Assembly: GCA_945868845.1 (NCBI GenBank)
Contig: CAMBMS010000005.1
Coordinates: forward strand, 62,001 to 126,000
Source of the DNA: Asaia bogorensis
GTDB taxonomy: Bacteria; Pseudomonadota; Alphaproteobacteria; Acetobacterales; Acetobacteraceae
DNA length: 64,000 nt
Reading direction: 5' to 3'
The notes beneath the pieces were generated by a model. It was not told where the DNA came from, did not search any database, and worked only from the letters and a program-made list of their open reading frames with translations. A program made the translations under genes and the position numbers. This document shows, in pieces, positions 56,872 through 64,000 of the stretch (position 1 is the stretch's first letter; the number at the start of each line of letters is the position of its first letter).

Positions 56872-57744
56872 ATGAAACCGACACAACAAATCTCCGGCGT
56901 TTACCATCGTAGAGTCGGAGATATCGTCGTCTCCTGTATTTCCGACGGTTATTTGGACGGCGTGATGAGCGTTGTGCAGGGTCTGGCGCCCGAGGAAAGC
57001 GCCCGCATTCTGGCGCAGAGCTACCGCCCGGCGCGGAGAACTTCTGTCAATTGCTTCATCATCCATTCCGCCGAGCGCGTGGCGTTGGTGGATAATGGCA
57101 GTGGCAACAAGATGCAGGTAAGTTGTGGCAAGCTGATGGCCAATCTCGCGGCGGCAGGCATCGCGGCCAAGGATGTAGATACGTTGATGCAGACCCATAT
57201 GCATCCCGACCATTCCAACGGATTAACCGACGATGCCGGACAGGCGGTATTTCCGAACGCCGAGATCGTGCTGCATGAAGACGAAATCAAGCACTGGCAC
57301 GACGATGGCGCGATGGCGCGCGTGGACCAAGCCTCGCGATTGCGCAATTTCCAGCATGCACGCGAGCAGTTTGCGCCATACCGGAACCGCATGAAGCCGT
57401 TCAATAAAAGCCAGGAAGTCTTTCCCGGCGTAACGGCGATGCCGATCCCCGGCCATACACCGGGCCATACAGGGTACATGATCGCCTCCGGCGGCGAGGC
57501 ACTGTTTATCTGGGGCGATATTATTCACGTACCGGAGATTCAGGTGCCGTTCCCGACCGTATCGATGGCGTTCGATGTCGATGCGGATCAGGCGCGGGCG
57601 ACGCGGTCGCGCGTGTTCGATATGGTGGCGACGGACAAATTACTGATCGGCGGCATGCATGTCCATTTCCCCGGCCTGGCACGTCTGGCGCGGCGAGAAA
57701 CCGGGTACCATCTGTTGAATGAGCCCTGGGTGCATTATTTTTGA
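56872..57744 (+). CDS. MBL-fold metallo-hydrolase
   Basis: 290 residues. The zinc motif is THMHPDHSNG (H-x-H-x-D-H), followed by the HTPGHTGYMI strand His and the MWGD-like IWGDIIHV Asp, then the final His in GGMHVHFPG. This group resembles lactonase-like hydrolases such as AiiA relatives. It lies 24 nt after the GGT-like gene and 9 nt before the amidase remnant, so the three once formed a hydrolase operon. Confidence 0.86.
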   Translation: MKPTQQISGVYHRRVGDIVVSCISDGYLDGVMSVVQGLAPEESARILAQSYRPARRTSVNCFIIHSAERVALVDNGSGNKMQVSCGKLMANLAAAGIAAKDVDTLMQTHMHPDHSNGLTDDAGQAVFPNAEIVLHEDEIKHWHDDGAMARVDQASRLRNFQHAREQFAPYRNRMKPFNKSQEVFPGVTAMPIPGHTPGHTGYMIASGGEALFIWGDIIHVPEIQVPFPTVSMAFDVDADQARATRSRVFDMVATDKLLIGGMHVHFPGLARLARRETGYHLLNEPWVHYF

Positions 57745-57753
57745 GACGTCGGT

Positions 57754-58799
57754 ATGATCGTTACCGATCCAGCCCTATTGTCCGCTGAGGAATTGGCCAA
57801 CCTTTATGCGACGCGCGCGTTACCGCCGGTAGAGGCCTTGCAAGCCGTCACACTGCGGATCGCGCGGCTTAACCCGGGGTTGAACGCGTTCATGGCGATG
57901 AACACGCATGCCATGGTGGTGGCCGGAAAGAGTGCGACGCGCTGGGTGGCCGGGTGGCCCTTGGGGTCGCCGGCTGGCGTGCCCAGCACAGTGAGGGGCC
58001 TAGTCGATGTCGCAAGCCTTCCAACGCGGCAGGGCAACTGGGCGAGCGATCCTTTGCCGGTGATCCAGGATGCGCCCGCCATGGTGGGGCTGAAGGCACC
58101 GAGAGCGGCGGGGCCGATAGTTCAGACTGTCCGGGACTCGGCGTTGGTGCTCTCCGCCATAGCGCGACACGACCTACGCGATCCGCATCTGCCTGCCCGA
58201 CGATCAGCACGGCTGCCGGGACGGGATCATAGACGGGGTGGCGGAGCTACGCGTGGTGATTCTGGCGCGCCCGGGGTTCGATCCGCCGGTGGATACAAAG
58301 AGCATCGCGGCGATGGAGCAGGCGGTGGCGTTGCTGGCCGCGGCCGGAGCCTATGCAGAGGAAGCCAGTTCGGATTTGCCCGATACAAGGCTAATTTTCC
58401 CCGTGGCTGGTCCGTGGCCTTGGCCCGGCTGGTGAAAACATTCCTGGCCGAAAAGCGGGCCGCGCTCAATCCTGGGCTACTGGCAGTGGCGGCGCCGGAC
58501 GGCGATGTCAGCTCGATGGAACTGCTGGATGCAGATGCGTTGCGCTTGCAGGCAGGCAGGGCAAGCGATGGCGCGATTTCATCAGCGCTACGATCTGGTG
58601 TCCTGCCCCACCGTGCCGAACCTGCCGATGCTAGCCGATGCGCCGCCGACTGACCCGATACAGGCGCCATGGATGCAATAGACGCCCTGGATTTTTACCT
58701 TTAACTTAACCCGTCAACCGGCGATCACGGTGCCGATGGGGCTGTGGGAGAACGGGCTGCCACGACCCGCACAGATCGCCGCGGCGTAATTCCACGATA
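57754..58799 (+). pseudogene. Amidase-signature family gene, heavily degraded
   Basis: The start LLSAEELANLYATRALPPVE is a normal amidase N-terminus, and GLVDVASLPTRQGNWASDPL is the region before the catalytic Lys. A large deletion then removes the Ser-cisSer-Lys core. GPIVQTVRDSALVLSAIARH continues in frame. Later parts are spread over frames: GVAELRVVILARPGFDPPVD, then ARLVKTFLAEKRAALNPGLL, then RYDLVSCPTVPNLPMLADAP with a TAG at WMQ-TPW, and FTFNLTRQPAITVPMGLWEN. At least three frameshifts, one stop and a core deletion; not functional. Confidence 0.82.
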
Positions 58800-58860
58800 A
58801 TCTGGTGTTTTGCGCCAGGCGCGCGATAAAGATGCAACAAGTTTTTTTGATGGTGACACT

Positions 58861-60033
58861 ATGAGAACGGAAGCGGCGATTACCGGATGGTTGGCCACGC
58901 AGCGTGACGCGATGGTGACGATGCTGCGCGAAATGGTGGACATCGACTCCGGCTCGTACAATAAGGCAGGCATCGATGCCGTAGGCGCGGTGGTGCAGAA
59001 ATTTTTCGCCGCTCACGATGTTCCTGTGGAAATCATACGCCAACAGAAGCACGGCGATACGCTACGCGCCACCCCGAAATGGGACGGCCCGCAAGGTAAC
59101 GCCGGTGGTAATATTGTCCTCATGGGCCATCGCGACACTGTGTTTCCCAATGGCGAGGCAGAACGTCGACCTTTTACCATTCGCGATGGCATCGCCTATG
59201 GCCCAGGCGTGGCCGATATGAAGGCAGGACTGGTAATGAATTGTTTCATCCTGGTCGCTTTCGCGAAATTCGGTGGCGCGCCGGCGCCGTTGGTGGGCCT
59301 CTTTACCGGTGATGAGGAAATCGGCTCCCCCGAGGGCCGCGCGGTGATCGAGACGGAGGCACGACGCGCGCGGGTGGTGTTCAACTCCGAACCTGGGCGA
59401 GTGTCCGGCAATGTAGTGACGGGGCGCAAGGGCGGCGTGTTCTCCGCCTTTCGTATCACCGGCAAGGCAGCGCATTCGGGTGGTGCGTTTACCGAAGGTA
59501 TTTCTGCCATTGAGGAATTGGCGCGGAAAATTCAGGCGATCCACGCACTGACTAATCTGGATCGTGGTATCACGCTGAATGTCGGTCTGGTCAGTGGCGG
59601 GCAGAGCGTGAACACTGTGGCGCCTTGGGCGGAAGCACAGATCGATCTGCGCTACGTTCACCCGGAAGATCGCGGTGATGTCATGGCGCGGGTGGGGACT
59701 ATTATCGAGCGCGCCTTCGTGCCGGGCACGCGCACCGAATGGCATGTGCGCGGCGAGTTCGTGCCACTGACGCAAACACCGGCGGCAAAAAAACTGTTCG
59801 ACATCTATGTCGATGCCGCCGCAGCGACCGGGTTCATCACGGGCGGGGAATTTTCCGGCGGTTGCGCCGATTCCGGGTTCGCTGCCGCGCTCGGCGCGCC
59901 GACGATTTGCGCCGTCGGCCCGGTGGGTGGGATGGCGCACAGCCCGGAGGAATTCATGCGTATTGATAGCTTGGTACCGCGCGCGCAGGCATGCGCTGGC
60001 GCGATATTGCGGCTGCAACAAGCCGGTTTATAG
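58861..60033 (+). CDS. M20-family metallopeptidase/carboxypeptidase
   Basis: 390 residues. Zinc and catalytic residues are His90 and Asp92 (MGHRDTVFPN), Asp119 (GVADMKAG) and Glu152/Glu153 (TGDEEIGS), with a dimerisation domain from about 185-290 and the final His in MAHSPEEFM. The group includes glutamate carboxypeptidase (carboxypeptidase G2-like). ATG 58861 is used; an in-frame ATG 17 codons upstream is possible. Last intact gene of the GGT/MBL/amidase group, so peptide or N-acyl-glutamate cleavage is plausible. Confidence 0.86.
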   Translation: MRTEAAITGWLATQRDAMVTMLREMVDIDSGSYNKAGIDAVGAVVQKFFAAHDVPVEIIRQQKHGDTLRATPKWDGPQGNAGGNIVLMGHRDTVFPNGEAERRPFTIRDGIAYGPGVADMKAGLVMNCFILVAFAKFGGAPAPLVGLFTGDEEIGSPEGRAVIETEARRARVVFNSEPGRVSGNVVTGRKGGVFSAFRITGKAAHSGGAFTEGISAIEELARKIQAIHALTNLDRGITLNVGLVSGGQSVNTVAPWAEAQIDLRYVHPEDRGDVMARVGTIIERAFVPGTRTEWHVRGEFVPLTQTPAAKKLFDIYVDAAAATGFITGGEFSGGCADSGFAAALGAPTICAVGPVGGMAHSPEEFMRIDSLVPRAQACAGAILRLQQAGL

Positions 60034-60083
60034 AGACCTCGCGCGACTAGCACTGGACCACACGAGCTGATGGATTTCCCCCG

Positions 60084-60581
60084 ATGACGCAGTTTTTTTT
60101 TCCGCCACGTCACGTGACATTGCTCGGCCTTGGCGCCATGGCGCTGCTGGTTACCGGCTGCCAGGAGCCGCGCGCGCCGCGCACGCCGCTCTACGCAGTG
60201 GATTTCACCGGCGGCGCGAAAACCTGCACGACAAGCGCGGTCGACCTTACCGGCGGGAAGTCTGCCGATGCCACGATGACGTTAGGCAATGATAGCGGCT
60301 GGTGCGCCATCACCGTCTGGCAGGCCAAGGCAGCGCAGCCGGGCGGCCTGTTGGGTAGGTCGGGGACAGTCGGGCACAAACCCTTCGCCGCCGGCCTGGT
60401 GCAAGCACGGCCGCAGCACGGGAACTTGCACATCCATTCGGTCGGGGATGACACGCGGGTGGACTACACGCCCGATCCGGGCTTCATCGGGACGGACCGC
60501 TTCGCCGTGCGCTTCCTGCCCGGCAACCAAGCATCGGGCGAGCCCGTTTTGACCGTAAGCGTGACGGTAACGGCGAAGTAG
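60084..60581 (+). CDS. Putative lipoprotein
   Basis: 165 residues. A signal sequence ends in the lipobox LVTGC (Cys near residue 26). The mature part has a paired GAKTCTT...SGWCAITV cysteine pattern and a C-terminal segment VDYTPDPGFIGTDRFAVRFL that looks like a cadherin/Ig-type beta strand set. No family named by me. It is convergent with the next gene, 3 nt apart. Confidence 0.65.
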   Translation: MTQFFFPPRHVTLLGLGAMALLVTGCQEPRAPRTPLYAVDFTGGAKTCTTSAVDLTGGKSADATMTLGNDSGWCAITVWQAKAAQPGGLLGRSGTVGHKPFAAGLVQARPQHGNLHIHSVGDDTRVDYTPDPGFIGTDRFAVRFLPGNQASGEPVLTVSVTVTAK

Positions 60582-60584
60582 TTA

Positions 60585-61118
60585 TTACTCCTCCGTGGAC
60601 GGGCGCGCAGCCGGTGTAGCGGCGCGCGCCGTGCGGGTGGTCGCGCGGGCGGGCGGCGCGCAGGTAGTGATGCTGGCGGGCAACAAATCTTTGCCGGCGG
60701 TATAGGCCGCGAGATCGGCTGGGCTAGACAGGGCCATCACCTCGGAAAACAGCACCATGTTGCGCGGGCAATGATCGCCACCGATCCGCGAGGCCATGGT
60801 GGAGCGCACATTCACCAGATCCGTCGCGAAATCATCCGCCGCCTTCCTCCATTGCCCGCCATGAGCGCGCTTGAAATGCGCGTTCATGTTCTTGTCGAGA
60901 TCGAGCAGGGCCGGGCGATAGCGCTGGACGAAGGCATTGTAGGAATCATTACGACGGCAGGCGATCGCGAGAACCAGCAACTCGCTTTTCAGGGCCGCAA
61001 GTTCGAACATGGCCTGTTCCGCCGGTATGGCACAGCGCGGCGCAGCCAGAACGGGCTGGGCGAGCAGGCTGGCGGCGGCCAGGGTGGCGAGCAGGACCTT
61101 GCTGGACAGACGGCGCAT
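60585..61118 (-). CDS. Exported protein of unknown function
   Basis: 177 residues. GGAGAAG precedes ATG 61118. A signal peptide (1-25, PVLAAP) precedes a helical domain with Cys in CAIPAEQAMFELAALKSELL and CRRNDSYNAFVQRYRPALL, then an Ala/Thr/Arg/Pro-rich tail. The helix pair with CRR-YN resembles a small alphaproteobacterial periplasmic family without assigned function. The stop is convergent with the lipoprotein gene. Confidence 0.7.
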   Translation of the reverse strand: MRRLSSKVLLATLAAASLLAQPVLAAPRCAIPAEQAMFELAALKSELLVLAIACRRNDSYNAFVQRYRPALLDLDKNMNAHFKRAHGGQWRKAADDFATDLVNVRSTMASRIGGDHCPRNMVLFSEVMALSSPADLAAYTAGKDLLPASITTCAPPARATTRTARAATPAARPSTEE

Positions 61119-61355
61119 GGACTTCTCCTGGTCATTGTCCGGATCGTAAATGTGTTGCCAAAACGCGTCCAGGGTGGGGGCGCGCACTAGCTTCTAGCAG
61201 GCGACGCGCCAACAGGAAACGCCACAGGCCTGTCGATCGTCGATAAATTGATCGTCCATCAGCCAATCGCTGACTCAAACTATCCATGACCGATCTTCAG
61301 TGGAAAACTATACGTCTGATCAATTGCCACCAAAGCTGTTATTATAATTTTGATA

Positions 61356-61625
61356 TTAGTGCCGATGACGATGACGGTGACGATAGCCGCCATCGCGGTA
61401 CCGCGGTGGCGCGTAAAATTTGACACTGGTTCCGCCATTTCCGCCACCGTAATAGTCGCCACCGTAATAGCCAGTACCGTAATAGCCGCCATCGTTATAG
61501 GCGACGCACCCGGTCAACATCACGCCGATCACGCAAACCGCGATAATGCCCCGAACCCAATCGCCGAAAATTTGGTTGCCTGGGAGCCATTTGTATTGAC
61601 GAGCTTTCACATCAGAGCCCTCCAT
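61356..61625 (-). CDS. Small Gly/Tyr-rich, His/Arg-tailed membrane or lipoprotein
   Basis: 89 residues from ATG 61625, preceded by GGAAG. A hydrophobic stretch GIIAVCVIGVMLTGC ends in a lipobox-like LTGC, then a Gly/Tyr repeat (DGGYYGTGYYGGDYYGGG) and a C-terminus of alternating Arg-His (RHRHRHRH). The cytosolic start before the hydrophobic part is unusually long for a lipoprotein. No family recognised. The 61626-61843 gap upstream and 61119-61355 downstream hold nothing recognisable. Confidence 0.45.
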   Translation of the reverse strand: MEGSDVKARQYKWLPGNQIFGDWVRGIIAVCVIGVMLTGCVAYNDGGYYGTGYYGGDYYGGGNGGTSVKFYAPPRYRDGGYRHRHRHRH

Positions 61626-61843
61626 AAGCTTCCACCAGGCCTGGCGGAATAATGGGACGATGGCCATTAATATGGGTAAACCTAAGGCATCGGTATGTTG
61701 GCAGTATGGTGTTTTCCCAGGTCCGGTTGATTCGATCCCCCACAGCAGCGCTGGCTGGCGGTCGATGACGACTGGCCTGATAGATGTTCTTTGCCGGAAG
61801 CAAGGTCGGAGGCGTTGCCCCGGAACCCCACCCAACCCGGTTG

Positions 61844-62461
61844 TCAATCCTGCCGTGGGCCCGCGGGGCCTTTGTAAAAATCGGGCCAGCGACGTTGGAC
61901 CAGGGGGCCGTCATCGGCGTAGGCTAGGCAGCTATTGAGCACGGCAGGTGGTCCGCCAAAATGTTCGGTCACGCGTGTGTCATAGCCATCGCCGGGAGGT
62001 AGCGATTTTTTCGCGGCCTCGGCTTCGCGGCGGACGCGGGTGGGGAACGTGGTCTGGAAGGCCGTAGTGGCCATTTGTTGCAGTAATTCCCGTAAATGGG
62101 TGCAACCAACGGTGCGCCCGACGCGTTCATTGGCCGCGCGAAGAAAGCCCTTGCCAATCTTCAGACCCTGGAGGCGGGCGAAATTTGGCGCGGCGGCGGG
62201 GCACATGCGATAGGGGCCGGCCTCTGTCACGGCTTCGGAGGTTACGATTTCCATATCGTCATTGATGGTCAGGCGAAGCCACATGTGGTGCAGCTTCTCG
62301 CCCGGCGCGATATAGCCGCGATGGTGATTGGGAAAGCCGTAAGTTTTGGTATCCACCAGTTCGGCCTCGATATCATATAGGCCATCCGCGCGCTGGTAGC
62401 CGTGGATCGTGATGGCGCGGGAGTGTTGCAATTCGCGCGGGGCCGGAGGGGAGAGGGGCAT
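61844..62461 (-). CDS. DUF2889 family protein
   Basis: 205 residues. The family pattern is clear: ITIHGYQRADGLYDIEAELV followed by DTKTYGF, HHMWLRLTINDDMEI, and VGCTHLRELLQQMATTAFQT with conserved Cys and His. Function is unknown. The start lies 3 nt after the aroKB stop, so it is co-transcribed with aroKB. DUF2889 genes also occur near aromatic or steroid catabolism in other bacteria, which is not informative here. Confidence 0.85.
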   Translation of the reverse strand: MPLSPPAPRELQHSRAITIHGYQRADGLYDIEAELVDTKTYGFPNHHRGYIAPGEKLHHMWLRLTINDDMEIVTSEAVTEAGPYRMCPAAAPNFARLQGLKIGKGFLRAANERVGRTVGCTHLRELLQQMATTAFQTTFPTRVRREAEAAKKSLPPGDGYDTRVTEHFGGPPAVLNSCLAYADDGPLVQRRWPDFYKGPAGPRQD

Positions 62462-62464
62462 AGG

Positions 62465-64000
62465 CTATGCCTCGCAGCCAGCGTCGCGCAGCAAGGATGT
62501 GACAGCCTCGATGCTGAGATCGCCGCTGGTAAAGGCCTGGCCGATGCCGCGAGCCAGGACGAATTTCAATGCGCCGTCGCGCACCTTCTTATCCTTGCGC
62601 ATATGCCCGATCAGGGTAGCGGCAGAAAAACGGCGGTTCAGCGTGGCAATCTCCGCCGGCAGGCCGACCTTGGCAACGTGGGACACGACACGGTCTGCAT
62701 CCGATTCCGCGCATATTCCCAGCCGCGCAGACAGCCGGAACGCGAGGCCCAATCCCACCGCCACGGCCTCCCCATGCAGTAATCCGCCGCCATAGGCGTA
62801 TTCCGCTTCCAGCGCATGCGCGAATGTGTGGCCCAGATTGAGCAGGGCGCGGCCATCGTTGGGTTTTTCTTCGCGCTCATCATCGCCGACCACCGCGGCC
62901 TTGAAGGCACAGGCGCGTAGGATTGCCTCGGCTTGCGCATCGCGATCGCCGGCAATCAGCCCCGCGCCATGCGCCTCGCACCAATCGAAGAACGCCGCGT
63001 CACCGATCAAGCCCGCCTTGGCGATTTCGGCATAGCCGGCGCGCAATTCTCGAATTGGCAGGCTAGCAAGGGTAGACGTGTCGGCCAGCACCATGTGGGG
63101 CTGATAGAATGCACCCACCAGATTTTTACCGCGCGCCGTGTTCACCCCGACCTTGCCGCCCACGGAACTATCGACCTGCGATAGCAACGTCGTCGGCACC
63201 TGCACAAAGGGCAATCCACGCAACGTCGTCGCCGCGGCAAAGCCCGCCAGATCACCCACCACGCCGCCGCCCAGCGCAATCACCGCAGTGCGCCGTTCCA
63301 CCCCGGCTGCCAGAAGCTGGTCAACGATACGGCCGTAATTCTCCAGCGACTTCGATGCCTCGCCCGGCGCCACTACGATGGATTGCGCCGCGATGCCCGT
63401 CTCCACCAGGCCCGCCATCAACGTCGCCAGATGCAGGTGCTCCACGTTGGCATCAGTGATCACCACCGCGCGCTTTTGCGGCAGAACCGAGGCCAGATAC
63501 GCCCCCGCGCGCGCCAGCAGCCCATCGCCGATCACCACGTCGTACTCGGTCGTGGACAGCGCCACGCGCAACCGTCGCGCCGGGCGCCAGTTCATCAGCG
63601 CGTCCAGCGCGATCGCCGTCGTTGCATCCTGAGAGTCATCGCCGCAATCAACGATCACGTCGGCCTCCGCATAGACCGGATAACGCGTATCCATCAGCCG
63701 CCGCATGATCTCAGCCGGGTCACCGCCATGCAGCATCGGCCGATTGTCGCGCAGCGCGACGCGCCGCAGCAGGGTCGGCAGTTGGCAGCGCAGCCACACG
63801 CACACGCCCTCGGCGCGGATCACAGCGCGCGTCTCGGCATCCATATAGGACCCGCCACCTGTCGCCAGGACGATGGGATCCTCCGAGAGTAGCCGCCGGA
63901 TCACCCGCCGTTCGCCGCCGCGGAATTCCTGCTCGCCATAACGGGCAAAGATTTCCGGGATAGTGCAGCCCGCCGCGAGTTCGATCTCGGTATCCGCGTC
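62465..64000 (-). CDS. aroKB: Bifunctional shikimate kinase / 3-dehydroquinate synthase, 5-prime end outside window
   Basis: 512 codons are visible, open at the window edge. The first about 140 residues are the C-terminal part of shikimate kinase: DADTEIE (substrate Asp and lid region), ERRVIRRLL, LATGGGSYM (shikimate-binding glycines) and RPML lid. Then an AroB domain of about 365 residues follows without a stop: PGEASKSLENYGRIVDQLL, GGGVVGDLAGFAA, LLSQVDSSVGGKVGVN and LLNLGHTFAHALE (metal His). Both act in the shikimate pathway. The fusion is known in Acetobacteraceae. The Walker A part of the kinase lies beyond 64000. Confidence 0.9.
   Translation of the reverse strand, partial: DADTEIELAAGCTIPEIFARYGEQEFRGGERRVIRRLLSEDPIVLATGGGSYMDAETRAVIRAEGVCVWLRCQLPTLLRRVALRDNRPMLHGGDPAEIMRRLMDTRYPVYAEADVIVDCGDDSQDATTAIALDALMNWRPARRLRVALSTTEYDVVIGDGLLARAGAYLASVLPQKRAVVITDANVEHLHLATLMAGLVETGIAAQSIVVAPGEASKSLENYGRIVDQLLAAGVERRTAVIALGGGVVGDLAGFAAATTLRGLPFVQVPTTLLSQVDSSVGGKVGVNTARGKNLVGAFYQPHMVLADTSTLASLPIRELRAGYAEIAKAGLIGDAAFFDWCEAHGAGLIAGDRDAQAEAILRACAFKAAVVGDDEREEKPNDGRALLNLGHTFAHALEAEYAYGGGLLHGEAVAVGLGLAFRLSARLGICAESDADRVVSHVAKVGLPAEIATLNRRFSAATLIGHMRKDKKVRDGALKFVLARGIGQAFTSGDLSIEAVTSLLRDAGCEA

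Noticed and set aside
61725-61745. GATTCGATCCC resembles a tRNA T-loop.
   Set aside because: No acceptor stem, D-arm or anticodon arm can be built around it.

Overview
The window is a GC-rich stretch of an alphaproteobacterial chromosome, most likely Acetobacteraceae (Rhodospirillales). The pointers are a hopanoid cluster hpnABCDE, a fused shikimate kinase/3-dehydroquinate synthase (AroKB), a monomeric NADP isocitrate dehydrogenase, and lexA preceded by the alphaproteobacterial SOS operator GTTC-N7-GTTC. There are also an Rrf2 SUF regulator beside a probable sufB start and several CaiB/BaiF CoA-transferases with a Bug-type solute-binding protein. No rRNA, tRNA, CRISPR array, prophage or intact insertion sequence was seen. 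The genus cannot be fixed from the sequence alone.

Layout. 0-2.2 kb: start of sufB, Rrf2 regulator, a decayed lipoprotein gene and an extradiol dioxygenase. 2.2-6.5 kb: an IS3-type transposase scrap, an AI-2E-type permease, hydroxypyruvate isomerase and tartronate-semialdehyde reductase (glyoxylate/glycerate route), and an XRE regulator. 6.5-13 kb: a close-packed plus-strand run of alanyl-tRNA editing protein, sseA, metC, a two-subunit CoA-transferase, moeA, then lexA. 13-19 kb: decayed genes, a thioesterase and the minus-strand hopanoid operon, in which hpnB is broken while hpnA, C, D and E are intact. 19-25 kb: a heavy-metal efflux block (Cys/His-rich exported protein, fused periplasmic adaptor, CzcA/CusA permease, small periplasmic protein). 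It has a copA 3-prime remnant at its left edge and a very AT-rich spacer at its right edge.

25-32 kb: monomeric isocitrate dehydrogenase, N-formylglutamate amidohydrolase, a VOC protein, and a minus-strand PhyH dioxygenase / CoA-transferase / enoyl-CoA hydratase operon ending at a strong terminator. 34-44.6 kb: an acyl-CoA dehydrogenase / CoA-transferase / FAH hydrolase / Bug protein / phosphatase operon, a divergent double-hotdog MaoC hydratase, then iron-alcohol dehydrogenase, an enolase-superfamily enzyme and a phosphotriesterase-like hydrolase. 44.7-50 kb: argJ, a parvulin-type foldase and secA, all core genes. 50.6-54.6 kb: an unusual operon of RidA, HdrC-like ferredoxin, HdrB-like CCG protein, isopenicillin-N-synthase-like oxygenase and MFS transporter. 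55-60 kb: gamma-glutamyltransferase, MBL hydrolase, a wrecked amidase gene and an M20 peptidase. 60-64 kb: small exported proteins, a DUF2889 protein and aroKB running off the window.

The most striking global feature is gene decay. Reading the gaps in all frames recovers about a dozen pseudogenes: glycine-zipper lipoprotein, transposase, peroxiredoxin, MFS, aldo/keto reductase, hpnB, copA, DehI-like, alpha/beta hydrolase, SnoaL-like, phytanoyl-CoA dioxygenase, FlgO-like and amidase. Many keep recognisable family sequence around one or two stops, frameshifts or deletions, so the decay looks recent. No clear candidate for a wholly new defence or mobile system was found. The least explained intact locus is the RidA/HdrCB-like/oxygenase operon.
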